Of a stretch of DNA of 64,000 nucleotides, positions 12,093-26,600 are shown piece after piece. Both the position numbers and the translations under genes were made by a program. Under the pieces are notes generated by a model. That model worked only from the letters and a program-made list of their open reading frames with translations. It did no database searches and was not told where the DNA came from. Origin of the DNA: Psoroptes ovis (taxonomy: Eukaryota; Arthropoda; Arachnida; Sarcoptiformes; Psoroptidae); NCBI GenBank assembly GCA_002943765.1, contig PQWQ01000014.1, positions 248,001 to 312,000 on the forward strand, in the 5' to 3' direction. Positions within the stretch are counted from its first letter, which is position 1. Each line of letters begins with the position of its first letter.

Positions 12093-15000
12093 AGAGAGAA
12101 TATTTATTTTCTGTCAATATTCTGTAGTTTCATAATTTTCAAAGTGGATTAATATCGATTATTTATATTGTTATTATTATCATCATTGTCATTGAATTTA
12201 TTTATGATTATGAAATGAAATGATTTTGAATCAATTTCAAGACATTGAATTACTTTGAATCATTATTATTTTTACTTATTTATTGATTTGAAAATTATTT
12301 ATTTTGAATTTATTTATTTATTTAATAATTGGCTAATTTCATTTCATTTGATATTTTCGTACATCATTGTCATTTGATTATCAAAAGAATTATCTTCGGA
12401 CAAATATTATTCGTTTGTTTGTAATAAATTTTTGATTAAAATTTCAATTAACTGTTGTTCATCATCAATTTATTTATTGTTGTTCATTTTGATTATCTTC
12501 ATTATATTTCTACGATACAATTTTCAATTATTTATATTATTACTATGATCATTCTTTTGAACAAATAATTTTTCAAAGTAAACAAAATTTCTAATTATAA
12601 AATGATTATAGTTACATTGATTTGGGATGAAATGATGATGATTTAAGAAAGAAATTCTTTCATTTCTTTTATTCTTCTTATTATTTCAAAGGAAAAATGG
12701 AAACAAAATAATAAAAATGTACAAAATTTCAATCATTATTATTATTACCATTATTATCGTCTTCATCATCATCATCATTATTATCTTCATTTTTTTTTTG
12801 TTCTTTTATTGTTATTTATTTATTTTTCTCTTGTTCAAAAATGTCATGTTGGTGAACCTTAAGCGAAAAATATTTTCAATTAAAAAGTGAAATTTTTCCA
12901 TTTTTTTCCATAGTCTTATCAGTAGCTCATAGTGAATGTATGAAATAGTGAAAAAGCCCGTTGTAATATTTAGTCAAAAGTTGAAAGACAAGTGAATGGG
13001 AAAAATTTTGATTTTTTCTTTCATTTTTTTAACTGAATCATATTTTTTACACTGACACTGAAAGTCTATTGACAAAAATGATTATTATTATATCAAAATG
13101 AACGGAATGAATGAATGAATGAAAATCAATACAATTTTTTCGTTTTTGATACATTTTTTTGAGGTTTTGCTTTTCTTTTTGTTTATTCAAACTATCTATT
13201 CAATCTCCATTGTATTATTTGTTACAATAATTTCCATAGAAAATTTGAATACATTGTTCATTTTTTTTTTATAGTGAATCAATTTCAAGATTTTTTCGTT
13301 TAAAAAAAATACCTAATTCTGATAGATTCTGCAACATTGAACTGCAACAGAATGTGTGTTGATATGATTTGGTGATCATGATGAGGACTGATCGCTATTC
13401 ATTTCTTGATGATTTACTTGTGATTTCATCATCAAGAAATTGATGACGGATATTGATGATCGTACAGTGTCAATGTAACTGTTAGCTCATTAAATGATTT
13501 GAATGAATGAAGCGCGAAAATTCTTTGAAAAATTTAAAATAATTAAAAAAATTCAATAAATTTCCCAAGATTTTTTTCGTATTGTTTCAAATGAAAAACT
13601 TAAAATTATTATTATAATAAGAATAATGATAATAATCACGATTTTTGATAATTTTTATTCAATATTCGATGAAAACAAAAGAAATTGAATTTGAATTGAA
13701 TACTTTTGTTCATTCTCATCATTATTGTATCATCCTCTTGCATTTTTTGATAAGTTTTTTGGTATTTTTTTCAAAAATTATTATTATCTTGTCTTTGTTC
13801 ATCATTAGTGTGTGTTTTCATGTTTCCGAGTTCCATATTTCATGTTCCATGTTCCATATTCCGAACAAAATACAAAAGAAATTCTCCATTTCTGTGGTTT
13901 TCTGTTGGTTTTTTCTCGGGTTGGTACCTCTCCAAAATTTAATCAATTGATTCTCGAATAGTCGATATTGGAGTCAATGTGTATTTAATAATTTTCTAAT
14001 TTTTTTCAGAAATTCTATTCAAAGCATCCAAAAGAAAATGAATGATTTTTAATCATCCAAAAAGTAAGACTTTAAAATCACATAATTATTTTTGCCACAA
14101 AAACGAGCAAAGTGAAATTTTTCAAATAAAATTAATAAGATTTTCAATTTCAAATCCATTCAAAAGTGATCAAAGCACGATTTTTTTTTTTTGAATTCAT
14201 TGAAAGTAAGGAATTCGGTCATTTTCTCTGAATTTTCGTTTTCCTTTATTCAGTCCACGAATTCATACTGCGGAAATTCCGCATCAGCGTATCAGTCCAA
14301 TTTCGGTTTTTTCTTTGCATTTCGGTCACACACGGATATCCTTTTTTTTTTTGATTTCCAGCGTTTATTTTCCGGGCCAAATAGTGAAATGAATGAAGAA
14401 ACAAAAATAATGAACAAATAATAAACAAATAATGGGTGACCACCACCACCACCACCATCCAAAGAATTTAATGATCAAAGCAAAAAAAAACCCAAAAAAC
14501 CTAAAAATTAGCAAAAATGAGACCCGAAAATGAAGTCAAATTATGTAATATATGTGTGTTTGTATGTTCATTATCATTATTTTAATAATTATTAATATTA
14601 TTATCATCATTATTATCATTAAACAATACCATACACAAAAAATGACATGAAAATTTAAAAGTCAATTTTTATTTTCATTTTTTGCTCAGTTTTTTTTCGG
14701 TTTTTTATGCTGTTGTTGTTGTTTTTACTTGTTTTATTTTATTATTTTTATTAGTTTTCAAGTTAAATTATAGTCTAATCACGTATCAAATACAATGATG
14801 ATGATAATAATAATAAATTTCTTGCAGGTTTTTTTCCGTTATTTTCAGTGTTGATCATTTTCGCCATTGTTGTTATGCATTTTTTTGCTTGTTTTTTACG
14901 AAATTTTTCAGTGTATTATCATTATTTGATCATGTTATTTCGGGTGCTGCTGGTGGTGTAGTGTCGTGTTTTTGTTTGATTATTATCAGCGTTATTACAT

Positions 15001-16814
15001 TTTTATTATCTTTTACTATTAGTATGTGATATTATTTTTGAATTCAATATTTATTCAAATATTTTATTTTGATCATGTGTATGTGTCATCTTCATCGTGT
15101 TTGATAAACATTTGACAAAACAAAACAAATTACATCGATCCTATCAAGAGCTATATACACTGAAATATGACATGAAATCTGTCAACAGTGATGATAATCA
15201 TCATCATCATCATCATCATTTTTTTGGTTACAAAATTTCAAAGGTTTTTGAGAATTTTTCCCAATAGTATTTTCAGTACATCTTCAGTACATCATTATAA
15301 TTTTCATTTTTCTTTCTTTCTATGATAACTTTTGATCAAACTTTTCGATGTTTGTTTTTGAGATTTTTTTTTTGAATTATTTTTCAAAAAAATTAATTAA
15401 TTTTTATATGCAAATGATTTAGAGATTCAGAGATTCAAAGATGATTTTTTCTATGAATAAATTTTGTTTTTTTCAAATTTTGATGCAATTTTTTTTTTTT
15501 TTTTTTTTGTTTAATTTAAATATTTTTTTTACCAATTTTTCTGGCTTTTTCCATCAACTTTTAATGGATAATCACATACAATCAAATAATATGATCAAAA
15601 TCAATCAAATTCCATTAACTTTATTGATTTTTTTTCTTCTTTTATTCATGTATCCTTTGATATGATTAGTTTCATTCAGATTAGGAGAAAAAAATGTAGA
15701 TTCTGTTTGTTTTTCTGGTTTGAATTATTTTTGGTCTTCAATTTCATTCATTTATTCATTTGAAAGGCGTTTTCTTATATTTGAAAACAGAAAAAATTTG
15801 AATAATAATAATATAAATCATTTAAAAACAAACACACACATAGTTTTACATATTCACCGTAGGTGATCTTGGTTCATTCATATACTGATTTATTTGTTCA
15901 CACATGCAAACATTGAAAACAAAAATAATGAGAAAAAAAGCAATGAAATTCTAAAAATGATTTACGTGTTGAAATATACGAATAAATCAATATTATATAT
16001 TTAACATGGTGACACATTATTTAATTTTCTTGTTAGTTAGTTTTCTATGGTAGATAAAATGGTGTTGGTTTACTGGAGAATGAGAAACCGTTTCAAGTTT
16101 TGTTCCGTTTTCTTTCCCACTGATATTCTGTAATTGTGGTTTTCTTTCTCTAATTTTTTCGTGATTCATTTCAAATTTTCAATTAATATAATTGTAACCG
16201 TTGAATTTTTTTTTCTCATTCCTGTCATTTGATTCCAATAAAATTATTGAACATTTGTTTATTTATTTTGTTGATTTCATCGATGTCGATATTGCTGTTT
16301 TGTTGTCCCAATATCACAATACAAAAACTTTTTTTTGAATATAATTTTTATATTCACGACAAAAATAAATAAATAATTTCATTTGAATCATCAGCTTCAT
16401 AATCATAATTCGTTACATAATACACTGACAGTTGCATCATCGACAACAGCCAGAAAAAAAAATAGATCTGACAAAATATATTTTTGTAGATATGAACAGA
16501 AATTATATATAAATAAATAGTGCACACACATAGTTTTGTTATGTTTGTGCCCTGTTCAAAAAAAAAAAAAAAAAATGTTCTTGCGTGAAAACATTGATTT
16601 TTTTTTCTTTTCGTAGTTCAATCATTATATTATCATTTATGAAATGTCCATGTATTTTTTTTTTTTTATATGTTGGATAGTGTGTATCCTAAATTGAATG
16701 TGTTGCTTGCACACGGTAAAGTTTTGGATGAAATTTTCTGGCAGACACAATTATTTGAAAAAAATGAATTGAATTGAAAATTCAAAATCAGTTGAATACT
16801 GTTCATCATTCATA
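12093..16814. other. Intergenic region before the WAP/CCP gene
   Basis: No gene is recognised. There is a 13-bp perfect hairpin at 13401-13440, a (CCA)n block at about 14440-14458, (CAT)n at about 15201-15220, and several poly-T runs (for example 15488-15509). Open frames at 13645, 14191 and 15441 are short and Phe-rich. The promoter of the gene starting at 16815 should lie at the right end, but no core element stands out. Confidence 0.6.
13401..13440. repeat. 13-bp perfect hairpin (ATTTCTTGATGAT)
   Basis: 13401-13413 and 13428-13440 are exact reverse complements with a 14-nt loop. Weaker pairing, including GATCAT on both sides, extends the fold to about 100 nt. It is too interrupted for a confident microRNA precursor call. 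Confidence 0.5.
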
Positions 16815-17634
16815 ATGGATCAATATTTTTGCAAAATTTTTCATAGAAAATTTTTTTTTGAAATAATTAAAATGAAAAAATCCAACAACGATAATAACTT
16901 TAATAAAAATAATAATAAAATGTTTCAAAGAACGTTTAATCATTATAATAATAATAATAATCAATTTCTTAGAATTTTTATTTTTATATTAATAATAAAT
17001 TGCATAATATCATCATCATCATCATCATTTGTGAATGAAATTAATCATAAACAATATCATAAACATCATATACATCAATCGCATCATCAACAGCAACATC
17101 GTCATAGTCATCATCATCATAATCATCATATTAATAATAATAATAATAATAATTATAATTATTATTATCATCAAAATTTCGGTGAAAATGAAGATAATAA
17201 TGAAAATAATTTCAATGCAATTAATATCGACGATAATAATAACGATAATCATTTGAATAGAAAAAATTTCATTGAAAACAATATAAATAATCATAATCAT
17301 TATTATTCACCATTATTAGTAAATGAACCGAAAAAATTTCGACAATATTCACAAAAATTTCCACGTTCATTGATAAATGAAATCAATAATAAAAATAATA
17401 ACGGCGATGATGATGATAATATTAATGATCATGATCATCATCAAACATTATTAAATGATGTTGAAGAATCAATATCATCATCATCATCATCATCAGCAGC
17501 AGCATTAGGTGTAATACCTGAAATACCTGAATCATCGTCATCATCATCATCTATAATCGATTTTAATTTCATTTCAAACAATAATAATAATGATATTGAT
17601 GTAATCAATAATAATAATATTACGGATATTGAAG
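16815..17634 (+). other. Proposed first exon of the CCP gene: signal peptide and low-complexity region
   Basis: The open frame has ATGs at 16815, 16872 and 16920, a hydrophobic stretch at about 16971-17010, then Asn, His and Ser runs, and ends at donor GAAG|GTATTT with one spare base. The next exon at 24160 begins with the two bases needed to make Asp, giving DIEDDTTIIYDDRLCPRD. Reading on past the donor gives a Phe-rich tail and a stop at 17718-17720, as expected of intron sequence. Confidence 0.6.
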
Positions 17635-20600
17635 GTATTTATTGTTTTTTATTTTTATTTTTTTCTTCATCAATTTATTTTATGATAATTTTATTATTAT
17701 TGAATATGATTATGATATGATAAAAAATAATTGAAATTCTTGAAATTTTTTTCCCAAATTTCATATAATAAAACAACAAATAATTACAAACGAATTTTGA
17801 ATAGAATTTAGCTTTAAGCATCATACAAATGTGCTTTATTGAATATTCTTTTTTTTTTTGATTTAACATTGTCAATTGTTTCAAACATTTCATTTGACTT
17901 GAGGCAAATTGATATAATCAATTGATGAATAATTATTTTTCGATTGCATATCAAATCAATTGATTTTTTCGACGTCAATCGTTGTTTCAAATGTCAATTT
18001 TATTTGACAGTGAAATTAAGAGAAAGAAAAATAGGTAAAGATTTGCAATTGAACGATACGATGAGAAAGTGTTCAAAAACAAATTCGTTTCTAGCCAAAA
18101 AATGAAAAAAATAGAAAAGTTTGAAAATTTGCAATTCAAATCAGTTAAATTATATTCACACACAAACACCCATACACACAATAAGAAGTGTATTGAAAAT
18201 TTATTATGCAAAATTTTTTTTTAACCCTTTATTGCTATTGTTCTTTGAATAAAAACAAAAGTTTTATTCTTTCATTTTTTTTTCAACAAAAAAAAACAAA
18301 AGAAATTTGTTTTATTTTTTTTCGAAAATTTTCTCATAAGAATATTTGTTTATCTTTGCACAAAAATAAACACAAATATTCATACAAATTGGCAGAAATT
18401 TTATTCTTGAAATTTTTAAACATACAGAGAGTTACTACACCATTATTATCAAGTTCTGAGATAATATAGTTTGACTATAAATGTTGGTCATTTGTTTACT
18501 TATTTGTTGTTTACGAATTTTGACTGAATTTTTTTTTCTTTTCTTTCATTCTTCAAATGTGAAATCATTTAACAATGGCGAAAGAAAAGAAACGAAAAAG
18601 CAAACATTTGAATTTTAAAATTTTGTAGAAAAACATTTTGATGCTTTTTGCTTTGCTTCAATATTTTTCTCAAAACAACAACGAAAATTTCTGGCTTAAA
18701 GCTATTACAAATAAAAAAAAACAACAGTCATAATGGTTTTAAATAATAATAATAATAACAATAATACCAAATATACAATGGAATTTTATAAATGGATTTA
18801 CATCATGTAACACCATTTATTATGATTATTATTATTATTATTTGTTTTTATTTTTATTATTCGTTTATTTAAATTTTTGAAATGGATTTTTTTTTTACTT
18901 TGAGTGAAATTTTCTTGAATTTTGAAAATTCACTTTTTACCATTTGAATGATTCAATGTCTTGTTGAAACAAATGGTAATAATAAAAAAAAAAATGAAAT
19001 AAAATCAAATAAACAACCGAGATTTTGTTTTATTTTATATCATTTTTTTCAAATTTTCACATTTTCATTTTTTGCATTTTTTGACATTAATTTGCCAGGA
19101 ATTCATTCCTCTAACTCGTTCGTCACTATAATTCAACATTTATTCACACTGATGAATCCATTATATTTGATATCAGACAATGACGACCAACAAAAAAAAA
19201 AACAAAATTTCGGTAATGAAAACCAATTAGTCGTTGACATTTTCATTTTTTGAATGGGTTTAAAAAAAACTTATTCTCGTTTTTTTTTTTTTTTTTTTTT
19301 TTTTTGAAAAAAACCCATTTTGACATGTGATATTCATGTGATATTAAATTAAATACACACATTTAATACATGCACATAGTTTTAAATATCAAAGATGTAT
19401 TTTATCAATGGTTTTTATGATAATGATAATAATGAATGAATGAATGAATGTATGATGATAATAATTGCGGCATAAAAGAAAATTCATGAAATTTGGCAAA
19501 TTCTTCTACATAAACATGAATTTCCATTTTTTTTCAGATTATATGTCTGCATAATATATCGACAAGCACGATTACTACATTGTGTAATAATTACATCATA
19601 CACTCATTGACAGTTGTGTGTGTGTATTTGAATGCTTTTAAAATTTTTTGAAAAAAATGAAAATATTTTCAAATAATTTTTCGTTCTCTTTTCTTCCTGT
19701 TGTTGTTCACATTAATCAAACATTATTATTATTATTATTATCATTTTATCTTCGCATAATTCAAACAAACAATTCGTAATAATGATATTACGTAAGAAAA
19801 CATAAATTTCTATCATTAAATGACTACTAACCAGAGCTGAATATTCTTCGAGAAATGAACGATAAGTTCAGTGATAGAATATTGATTTTTCAATCAAAAA
19901 TAGAAATGAAAAGAAAAATCAACTTGAAATTTCAATTGTAGTGCTATTATCATAATAATAATCATTACTATTATCCATTATTTCGTTGTTAAAATGTCAT
20001 TAAAATAATGAAATGATAATAATAAAAATAATATTAATATCAATAGAAATTATCTCATTTTTCACTAAATTTTGTATTTCAATTATTATTATTATTATCA
20101 CCATTATTACTATTAATATTAATAATATAACTATGACTACCATTTGAATGGTATCATTTACACATAGCCCAAGTCATTAAAATTTAAAATAAAAATTTTT
20201 TTGTCCAAATTGAAAAAAATTTCATAAAAAAAATTCCAAAATCCAGAAAAAAAAGGTTCCGAAATAATTTTTATCAATCAATTGATTTTCTTATCACACA
20301 CACGCAAACACTCAATGCTTGCACACACATAATTTATTTTATTCACTTTTCACTTTCACTGAGAGACTATTCAGCTCTCACTAACTTTAACATTTACTGA
20401 AAATTCACTTTTACTTAATCAATTGTAAAATGTAAAAAAAAGTCGAAAAAATTCTTTGGAATTTTTTTTCTCTTTAAATTTCAAAATTCAAAATTTTTGA
20501 AATCAAAGAGCACAGCAGAAATGTTCCAATATCTTGGAACCAAATTTGTACCATAAAAACATAAAAAAATAATGACAATAATTTGATTTTTATTGCCCAG

Positions 20601-23600
20601 CAAACCCTGAGTACGATTGGTGATCAATTTCCCAAGAAAAAATATACGAAATGAGACAAAAATAAAACATCAAACCTTTATTTCTGCGTCAAATTCTTCG
20701 ATTTCATGAAATGTTTGAAAAATGAAGAAATTGAAATGAGAAATCGGAAAATTGTAGAATTGAATGATTCAATTCAATTCGATTGAATAAAATATAATAA
20801 TAATAATGATAATAATAATAATTTTTTATTACAATTATTATTACCCATCATTATTGTTGTTATTATTATTTTATTATTTGTATTTTATGATGATGATTGT
20901 ATTATGAATTGAATTTAATTCGAAAAAAATATACAAGTATTTTTTAAATTGACTAGAATGAAAAATGAATGAATCTAAGAATCAATGAATTCTTGGATTT
21001 TTCAATTCTTGAATTCATTTTGAATGTTTATTTTTTAAATTTCAAGTTTTCTTCAACCATACAGCCAGTCCGAAATCGAGGATATTTGAAATAATAATAA
21101 TTGATTGTGTATATTCTGTGCAATTTAAAATGACATTCATGATTAAATTTTATTTAATATTGTTCAGATTCAATTCTTTGAATTTTTCAACCAAATTTTT
21201 CATTGACGAAAAAAATGAATAAAATAAACTAAATGTTTTGTATTCACATCAATATATGAATGCAAATAAATTTTATAATAATATTAATTTTTTTTATTAC
21301 GAAAAAAAACACATTACAAATCTATTTATTTGTAATCAAAAATAAACTAAATTGCAAAATGAAATAGTTATTAGTTTTGAATCAAAAATGGATCATTTTC
21401 GTTTATTATTATTGCTACTGTTGCTATTATTATTGAAATAATTTGCTTCTCCAGAGAATTCACCAAAATAGAAAAATGGGTAGAAAAATTTACTTTTTGT
21501 TCATTTTTTTTGTGTGTTCAAATCATTTCCATCAAAATTTTGGGTTGATTATTGTTGATTTGAATTTGTTTTTTTCATTTTCACTTTTTATTGAAAAATT
21601 TTAAAAATATTTTTTCAAATTTTGGAAAATGTTCCAAAATGGACTTTGAAAGAATTGAAGAAATAAATAAATATGAAAAAAATGTATTTTTTTCACCAAT
21701 TTCAACTGATAATTTCGTTTGAAAATGAAATAACGAAAAATACATGTAAAATGAAATTTATTTTTACTTTGAATGATCGTTTATCATTTACACACCATTG
21801 ATCAGTGTTTTTCAGTGATATTACATTGATGTTTTGGTCGTTGTTGTTTTTTATTGAAGAAAATAAAGCAAAAAAGAAATAAAAAATGAATGATTTTATT
21901 TCATTTCATTTTTTCTCGAAAGTTTTTCTGGGTATAAAAAAACTTTTGATATATTTTTCGCTATTAAAACACAAAAAACCATTGTCCATGATTTACGGTA
22001 AACAATAATGTTTTTTCTTCCATAATATTTCAAAGAAAATCATGTCATTTAACATTGACTTTATAGGGATTTTTGAATATTTTTTTTTCGGACACTTGAA
22101 TCAAACGATATTTTACCGGAGTTTTTTTTTGCGAAGAAAAAAAAATTGACAATTTATAATGGTCTTCGTTGTTGTTGTTGTTGTTCCTATTAAAATTGTG
22201 TCAATGGAGAAAAAAAAAATTGAAAATTTAACGAATCCATTCATCATACGTTGAGTTTTTGAAAAAGTCTTCGGAAAATATTTTTATTTGAAGGTTCTTG
22301 TTTTTTCAATATCCTTCCTTTATATACTTACGCACATATACTCCACAACCGATAATCGATCATCAAAATTTCATGTTCAGTACATAATAATAATAGCAAT
22401 AATAATAACAATGAATAATACACTTTTTGATTGAATAAAAAAAAAATATGCATTTGCATATAATACATTGATATCAAAATGTATTATTTACAACTATTTA
22501 ATATTATTTTTTTCTCTTCCTGCAAAATTAATGATGTTTTTTCGACCGAAAAAAATAGCTTTTCAATATATGATCATGAATCTTGTGTCAATTTTATTTC
22601 AATTCCATTCAATATTTTCAATGATATATCAATATTGTTATGGAGAAGAAAAAATAAATAAATCGAAAATAATAATTCAAAATCACATCATCATAAATAT
22701 AGCCATTATTTTTTATTATGATTTTAAATGGATTTAATTTTTTATTATTTCTTCGATATGATGCATTCACATTGCGTAATTATGTCTGTGTAAAAATGTC
22801 TCGATGCCTAAGGGTCCATATTTTCATGGAGAGAGAGAGGGAGTAGGGAAAAAATTGCATCATTCATCACCATTCATTGTCGATGTTTGTTGTTATTGAC
22901 GTCGTCGATGACTGAAATAAATTCGCTTCTTTCGATTGTCCGGATTTTGTTTTTAGATTTGTCATTTTTTGTTTTCAATATTTCGTTTACCATTGATTGA
23001 ACATTAGTCATTTTCTTACATTGAAAAATACTTTGATATAAGTGCACATGTATCTGTGTATCTTTATCGTTAGTCATATTTTTCTATTTTTAACTTTGTG
23101 TGTATGTTTCCATTTTATTTTTAATGGTTAGTCCGGTTACCGGAATTTATTTTCTGTTCATTTCATTTCATTTCATTCAATTTTCATGGATGTATGGCCA
23201 CTATCATCATGTGATGTACGTTTCTCAGCCAACGGGCATTGTAGAGAGAGAAAAATGTGGTTTTCAATGGAAAAAAAATTCTCTTGATTGAAAATATTGC
23301 CATTTTTTTCCCGAATTCCATATTTGATTTGATTATAACAATGATGATGACCATTATTGTGGACTTTAGAACATAGATAAACAATGAATGATGGAAATAT
23401 TTTTCATCGAAAAAAATTTTAATGTTTTTAAATTATTGAAAATGGAATGGGAAAAAATAGAAAAAGAATCAATAATTCAAAGAATTTAGATATATTCACG
23501 GAACTTTGAGTTTGGTTCAAAAACAACCACTTTGAATGAAAAAATGAATGACGCACGGAAATACATTTGAATGAATGAATTTTCGACGATATGTTTTTTT

Positions 23601-26600
23601 GCTATGAAAATGATAAAATGGCAAAGTGAATAGAGAATTTACCGAATTCAAGAAATATCATTTCAATTATTTTTTTCTTTCGTTTCGTTTGGTATTCATT
23701 ATTGATAATTTTTGTTCTTGTGCACTTTGCTTGACTTCGCTCTGCCGCTCATTGTATGAAATGTAATAATATCATATAATAGCAATATGATTTAATCGAT
23801 TTGATGACATGACATTATTTTCATTTTTCGTTTTACTTCCTTCATTAATGCATGCTAAATAATGGCATAAATTTGATGACAATGATAAAATAAAAACTCA
23901 GATAACGAAAAATTGTCAATGAAAATCTAAAACTATTTATTATTATATATTCTTGCATTTTACATATATCAATGATACTAAAATATGATCCATATTCAAT
24001 TTAAGCAAAAATGTGTAGATAGGTATCAGTGATTTTCAATCCAAAATGCATCGAATTCATGATAGAATATTGATAATTTAATCAATTTTCATGTTTTAAT
24101 ATATTTATTTATTTATTATTCAATATTTGATTATATTTTTTCTGTGTGTATGTAATTAGATGATACAACAATAATCTATGATGATCGTCTTTGTCCAAGA
24201 GATCGTGAAGAATCAAAAGCACGCGGCCAATCTTGTTTACGGAAATGTAATTCACATAAAGATTGTATATCATCGAAACGTCGTTGCCTTTGTGATGGTC
24301 TTTGTGGTTGGAGCTGTATTCGTCCTGGTATGTCCTGGTTATTATTATTATAATTCAGTTTGTTCAAATCTCTAATGGATTTTTATTTCATTATTTTGAG
24401 AAAATTAAATTACCTATTGGTGAAAAAATGAAATTCAATTTGATTTCCATTTGTTTAATGTTTTTTCCTTTTCGTTCTATTTTGTTTATTTCTAGATCTA
24501 AATTGTGAAGAATTACCAGGAATACCAAATGGTCATTATACATTATCGAATGGAAATTTTTTCCATTCCAAATTAGTGTATGAATGTGATTCCGGGTACA
24601 TTATGTCCGGCATCGGTCGTGAACGTATTTGTCAAGGTGATGGTTCATGGAGTGGTTGGCCACCACAATGTAAAACAAGACGTATGTATAATATTTATGA
24701 TATATTTTTTTAAATTTTTATTTTTTCCATTATTTTCAAGAAAAATCAAACTTATGAATTAATCATTTTTTCCTCTTTTTCCCATTTACTTTCGATTCAA
24801 TATTTCTTTTGTATTCAAATTCTAATATCGTTATTTTCATTATTATATTATCTTATTGATTATTTTATTTTATTTTATTTTTCTTTGATAAATTTATGAA
24901 TTTATTTTGTTTGATTTTATCATTATAATGAAATGTAAAACAAAACAAAACAAAAATGAAAATTCGACAGCTGTTTGTGGTACACCGCCATTCATACCAC
25001 ATTCAAAACATTCTGATTTGATTGGAACTGAATTTGAATTGAATAAAACAATAACATATGAATGTTTCAATGGCTACGAACCGAATGGTTCAACCGAAGC
25101 AAAATGTATCAAATACAATGATACAGTATTTTGGTCAATCGATTTAATTTGTGTTCGTATGTATCAAATGTTCAAATATGTTTGAACATAAAATAAGATC
25201 AATAAAATAATTAATAAATAAATAAAAACTTTTTTGACAAACGAAAATGAAAATAAGGTAAAAATTGTGGCGATCCTGGAATGATTGAAAATGGTTATCG
25301 TAAAATTTCTGGTTATGTTTTTACATCGAGTGTAAATTATTATTGCAATGATGGCTATATATTGGCTGGCCGTGCATTACGATATTGTCAATCTGATGGA
25401 CATTGGGGTGGTGAATTACCTGTCTGCAAGCGTAAGTTTTTTGTTTGTTTGTTTGTTTGTTTGCTTGATATATTAAAATAATTGATGTTGACAAAAACTT
25501 TTCAACTTTTACAAAAAAAAAACAAAAATTTCCAAATAATTTAATTTGAATTGTTTCAATATGGAAAAAAATGAATGGAAATGCACCAAATAATGAATTT
25601 AAAAACAAAAAAAAAAAACTAAACAGCTGTTAAATGTAGTCAACCAAAAGATCCACAAAATGGACGAGCTTTTTATGATAATTATACATATGGTTCAATT
25701 GTTAAATATCAATGTAAAAATAATTATAAATTAAATGGACCACAAAATCGTACATGTCAATCGAATCGTGAATGGTCTGATAATGAACCTGAATGTAATA
25801 GTAAGTAATCAATACTTTACCGAAAAAAAAACACATTTATTACTATTATCTCGAAAACCATTATTAAATAATCAATAAATTCATAATAATGATAATAATG
25901 AAAATAATAATTTATAATAGTAATTGATTGTGGACAACCGGAAACATTCCCGAATGGTTATATTGAAATACAATCAACAACGATTGGTTCAATTATATAT
26001 TTTTATTGTTTTGATGGTATGATATTTGATGGTCAATATTCGAATAGTACTTGCACTCAGAATGGTACTTGGTATCCATATCCATTTCCAAAATGTTTAG
26101 GTATATATGTTCACAAATATAAATATTAATTCATTTTCTAACTGTGATAATTATATTAATTGTAATGATATTAATGATGTTTCAATTATTTAAATTACTA
26201 TTCTTATCATTATCATGATTACACGATGTGTTTTGCTTTTATTTTTGTTACGGGTTAATCATAGCAACATGTTCATTGCCTAAAATTACTAATGGTTTCA
26301 TTGAAAATGATCAACTACAACAACAACAATTACAACCACGTACAAAGATTCAACATGGACATGCAATAAACGTGACATGCATTGAAAATTATGATCTATC
26401 ATATCAACAATCTAATAATAATCAAATTGTTTGCAATAATGGTAGCTGGTCACAATCCCCTATTTGTGTTCCAGGTTTGTTTTTTTTATCATAGATCTGG
26501 ATCCAATTTTCTATTCATTAAAATTTTCCAATTTAATGATTTGTATTGTTGAAAAAAAAATTGATAGCACGATGTAAAAAATTGCCTACAAAGCCAAATA

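Noticed and set aside
17025..17300. Ile/Met-rich frames on both strands inside the signal-peptide exon
   Set aside because: Shifted readings of AAT/CAT repeats; no independent start context or domain.
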